25,331 nt of DNA from contig JBBDIE010000096.1 in assembly GCA_040880545.1 (NCBI GenBank), forward strand, positions 1 through 25,331, in the 5' to 3' direction. The position numbers and the translations under genes are program-made. The first letter of the stretch is position 1; each line of letters starts with the position of its first letter. Source of the stretch: M55B112 sp040880545. GTDB taxonomy: Bacteria; Bacteroidota; Bacteroidia; Bacteroidales; GCA-2748055. The notes beneath the pieces were generated by a model, which was not told the origin of the DNA, did not search any database, and worked only from the letters and a program-made list of their open reading frames with translations. Positions 24,801 to 25,331 of this stretch are shown piece by piece.

Positions 24801-25331
24801 TTACCGCTTAAGAAATTCATTCAACACAACATAAATTTCATCCTGTTGTTCCTGGGGCATGTTTTTTATCCTGGTACGATGGGATCCTTTCTCTTTATAA
24901 AATACCCGTGAGTTGGTGTTTCCGGAAAGTTCTACGGCTGTAGCCGACCAAGTGTCGTATTCGCCATAAATGAAAATAAAGTTCCCAGCCCTGTTACGGA
25001 TATAATCATCCACCTCCAGTAAAATCTTGTTGTTGAAGGATACCTCCACATCCGCCGGCAGTGTAAATTTAAAACCGCTTTCGGTTGCATGTCTTAGATG
25101 GGGATTAAAATCCTGAAGATTGTAACCGTAATATCCCATTTCAGTATATGCCTGGTAAAAGAACGGACGATATTCATTGATGAACTCATCTGCGAAATAA
25201 TCGAAACCGGCCACACTGTACATGTGTGCAATAATTTTATCAGGTTTTTCATGCCTCCCCGGTATCTCTGAACATCTTGCATAACCCCATTGCCAGAATG
25301 CAAATGAATATTCCAGGACACAGTATTCGAA
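24801..25331 (-). CDS. S37/PS-10-like serine peptidase, C-terminal part (runs off window)
   Basis: The open frame continues without a stop to the window edge, giving at least 176 residues of C-terminus; the true start lies beyond 25331. The visible part begins with LEYSFAFWQWGYAR, then YRPFFYQAYTEMGYYGYNL, and ends with a probable catalytic Asp in IYGEYDTWSA and His in GSHRTRI, the late members of a Ser-Asp-His triad of alpha/beta-hydrolase peptidases. The pattern resembles the secreted S37/PS-10 tripeptidyl aminopeptidase family common in Bacteroidota. The nucleophilic Ser and any signal peptide would be upstream and cannot be checked. An internal ATG at 25223 is not the start, because conserved sequence precedes it. 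Confidence 0.78.
   Translation of the reverse strand, partial: FEYCVLEYSFAFWQWGYARCSEIPGRHEKPDKIIAHMYSVAGFDYFADEFINEYRPFFYQAYTEMGYYGYNLQDFNPHLRHATESGFKFTLPADVEVSFNNKILLEVDDYIRNRAGNFIFIYGEYDTWSATAVELSGNTNSRVFYKEKGSHRTRIKNMPQEQQDEIYVVLNEFLKR

Noticed and set aside
1..25331. CRISPR arrays, tRNA/rRNA genes, phage or insertion sequence genes, defence islands
   Set aside because: No regularly spaced repeats, no transposase or integrase motifs, no tRNA-like cloverleaf, and every sizeable coding region is accounted for by ordinary families.

Overview
The window looks like a chromosomal segment from a member of the Bacteroidota, probably the order Bacteroidales or a close relative. The evidence is lineage-typical protein families (GldF/GldG, a DUF4251-type secreted protein, an S37/PS-10-like peptidase, a DnaQ-like nuclease with an ExoX-type C-terminal domain). 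Start codons are mostly preceded by A-rich leaders rather than strong Shine-Dalgarno sequences. Several genes are also preceded by the Bacteroidota -7 promoter element TAnnTTTG. The genus cannot be named from the sequence alone. Nearly every gene belongs to a recognised housekeeping or envelope family. I see no CRISPR array, tRNA, rRNA, prophage or insertion sequence, and no convincing new defence or biosynthetic system.

Layout. 1-6123 (minus strand): purL (purine synthesis) and a bifunctional class A penicillin-binding protein. 6263-8572 (plus): an iron/manganese superoxide dismutase and an AMP-forming acyl-CoA synthetase. 8723-9289 (minus): a small secreted DUF4251-like protein, divergent from a radical-SAM anaerobic sulfatase-maturating enzyme (9428-10741, plus). 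10840-13816 (minus): pheT and a Nudix hydrolase. 13933-17426 (plus): surE, a small three-helix membrane protein, lpxB and a SpoIID/LytB-domain protein, closely spaced. 17467-20861 (plus): gldF, gldG and a DUF4340-like gene with its own promoter. 21075-22205: dnaN. 22206-22699: a 494-base gene-free stretch with a nested hairpin repeat. 22700-24798 (plus): a DnaQ-like exonuclease, an FAH-family hydrolase and a metallo-beta-lactamase-fold hydrolase. 24801-25331 (minus): the C-terminal part of an S37-like peptidase that runs off the window.

How the genes fit together. Much of the middle concerns the cell envelope: LpxB makes the lipid A disaccharide, the SpoIID-domain protein and the penicillin-binding protein act on peptidoglycan, and GldF/GldG form the membrane part of an ABC-type complex. 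The dnaN/exonuclease neighbourhood concerns DNA replication or repair. The most useful unexplained observations are a structured intergenic repeat at 22571-22650 with an apparent deleted relative at 15036-15066, a duplicated basic/aromatic motif at the C-terminus of the penicillin-binding protein, an inverted repeat in the DUF4251/sulfatase-maturase divergent promoter region, and two small conserved-looking unknown genes embedded in envelope operons.
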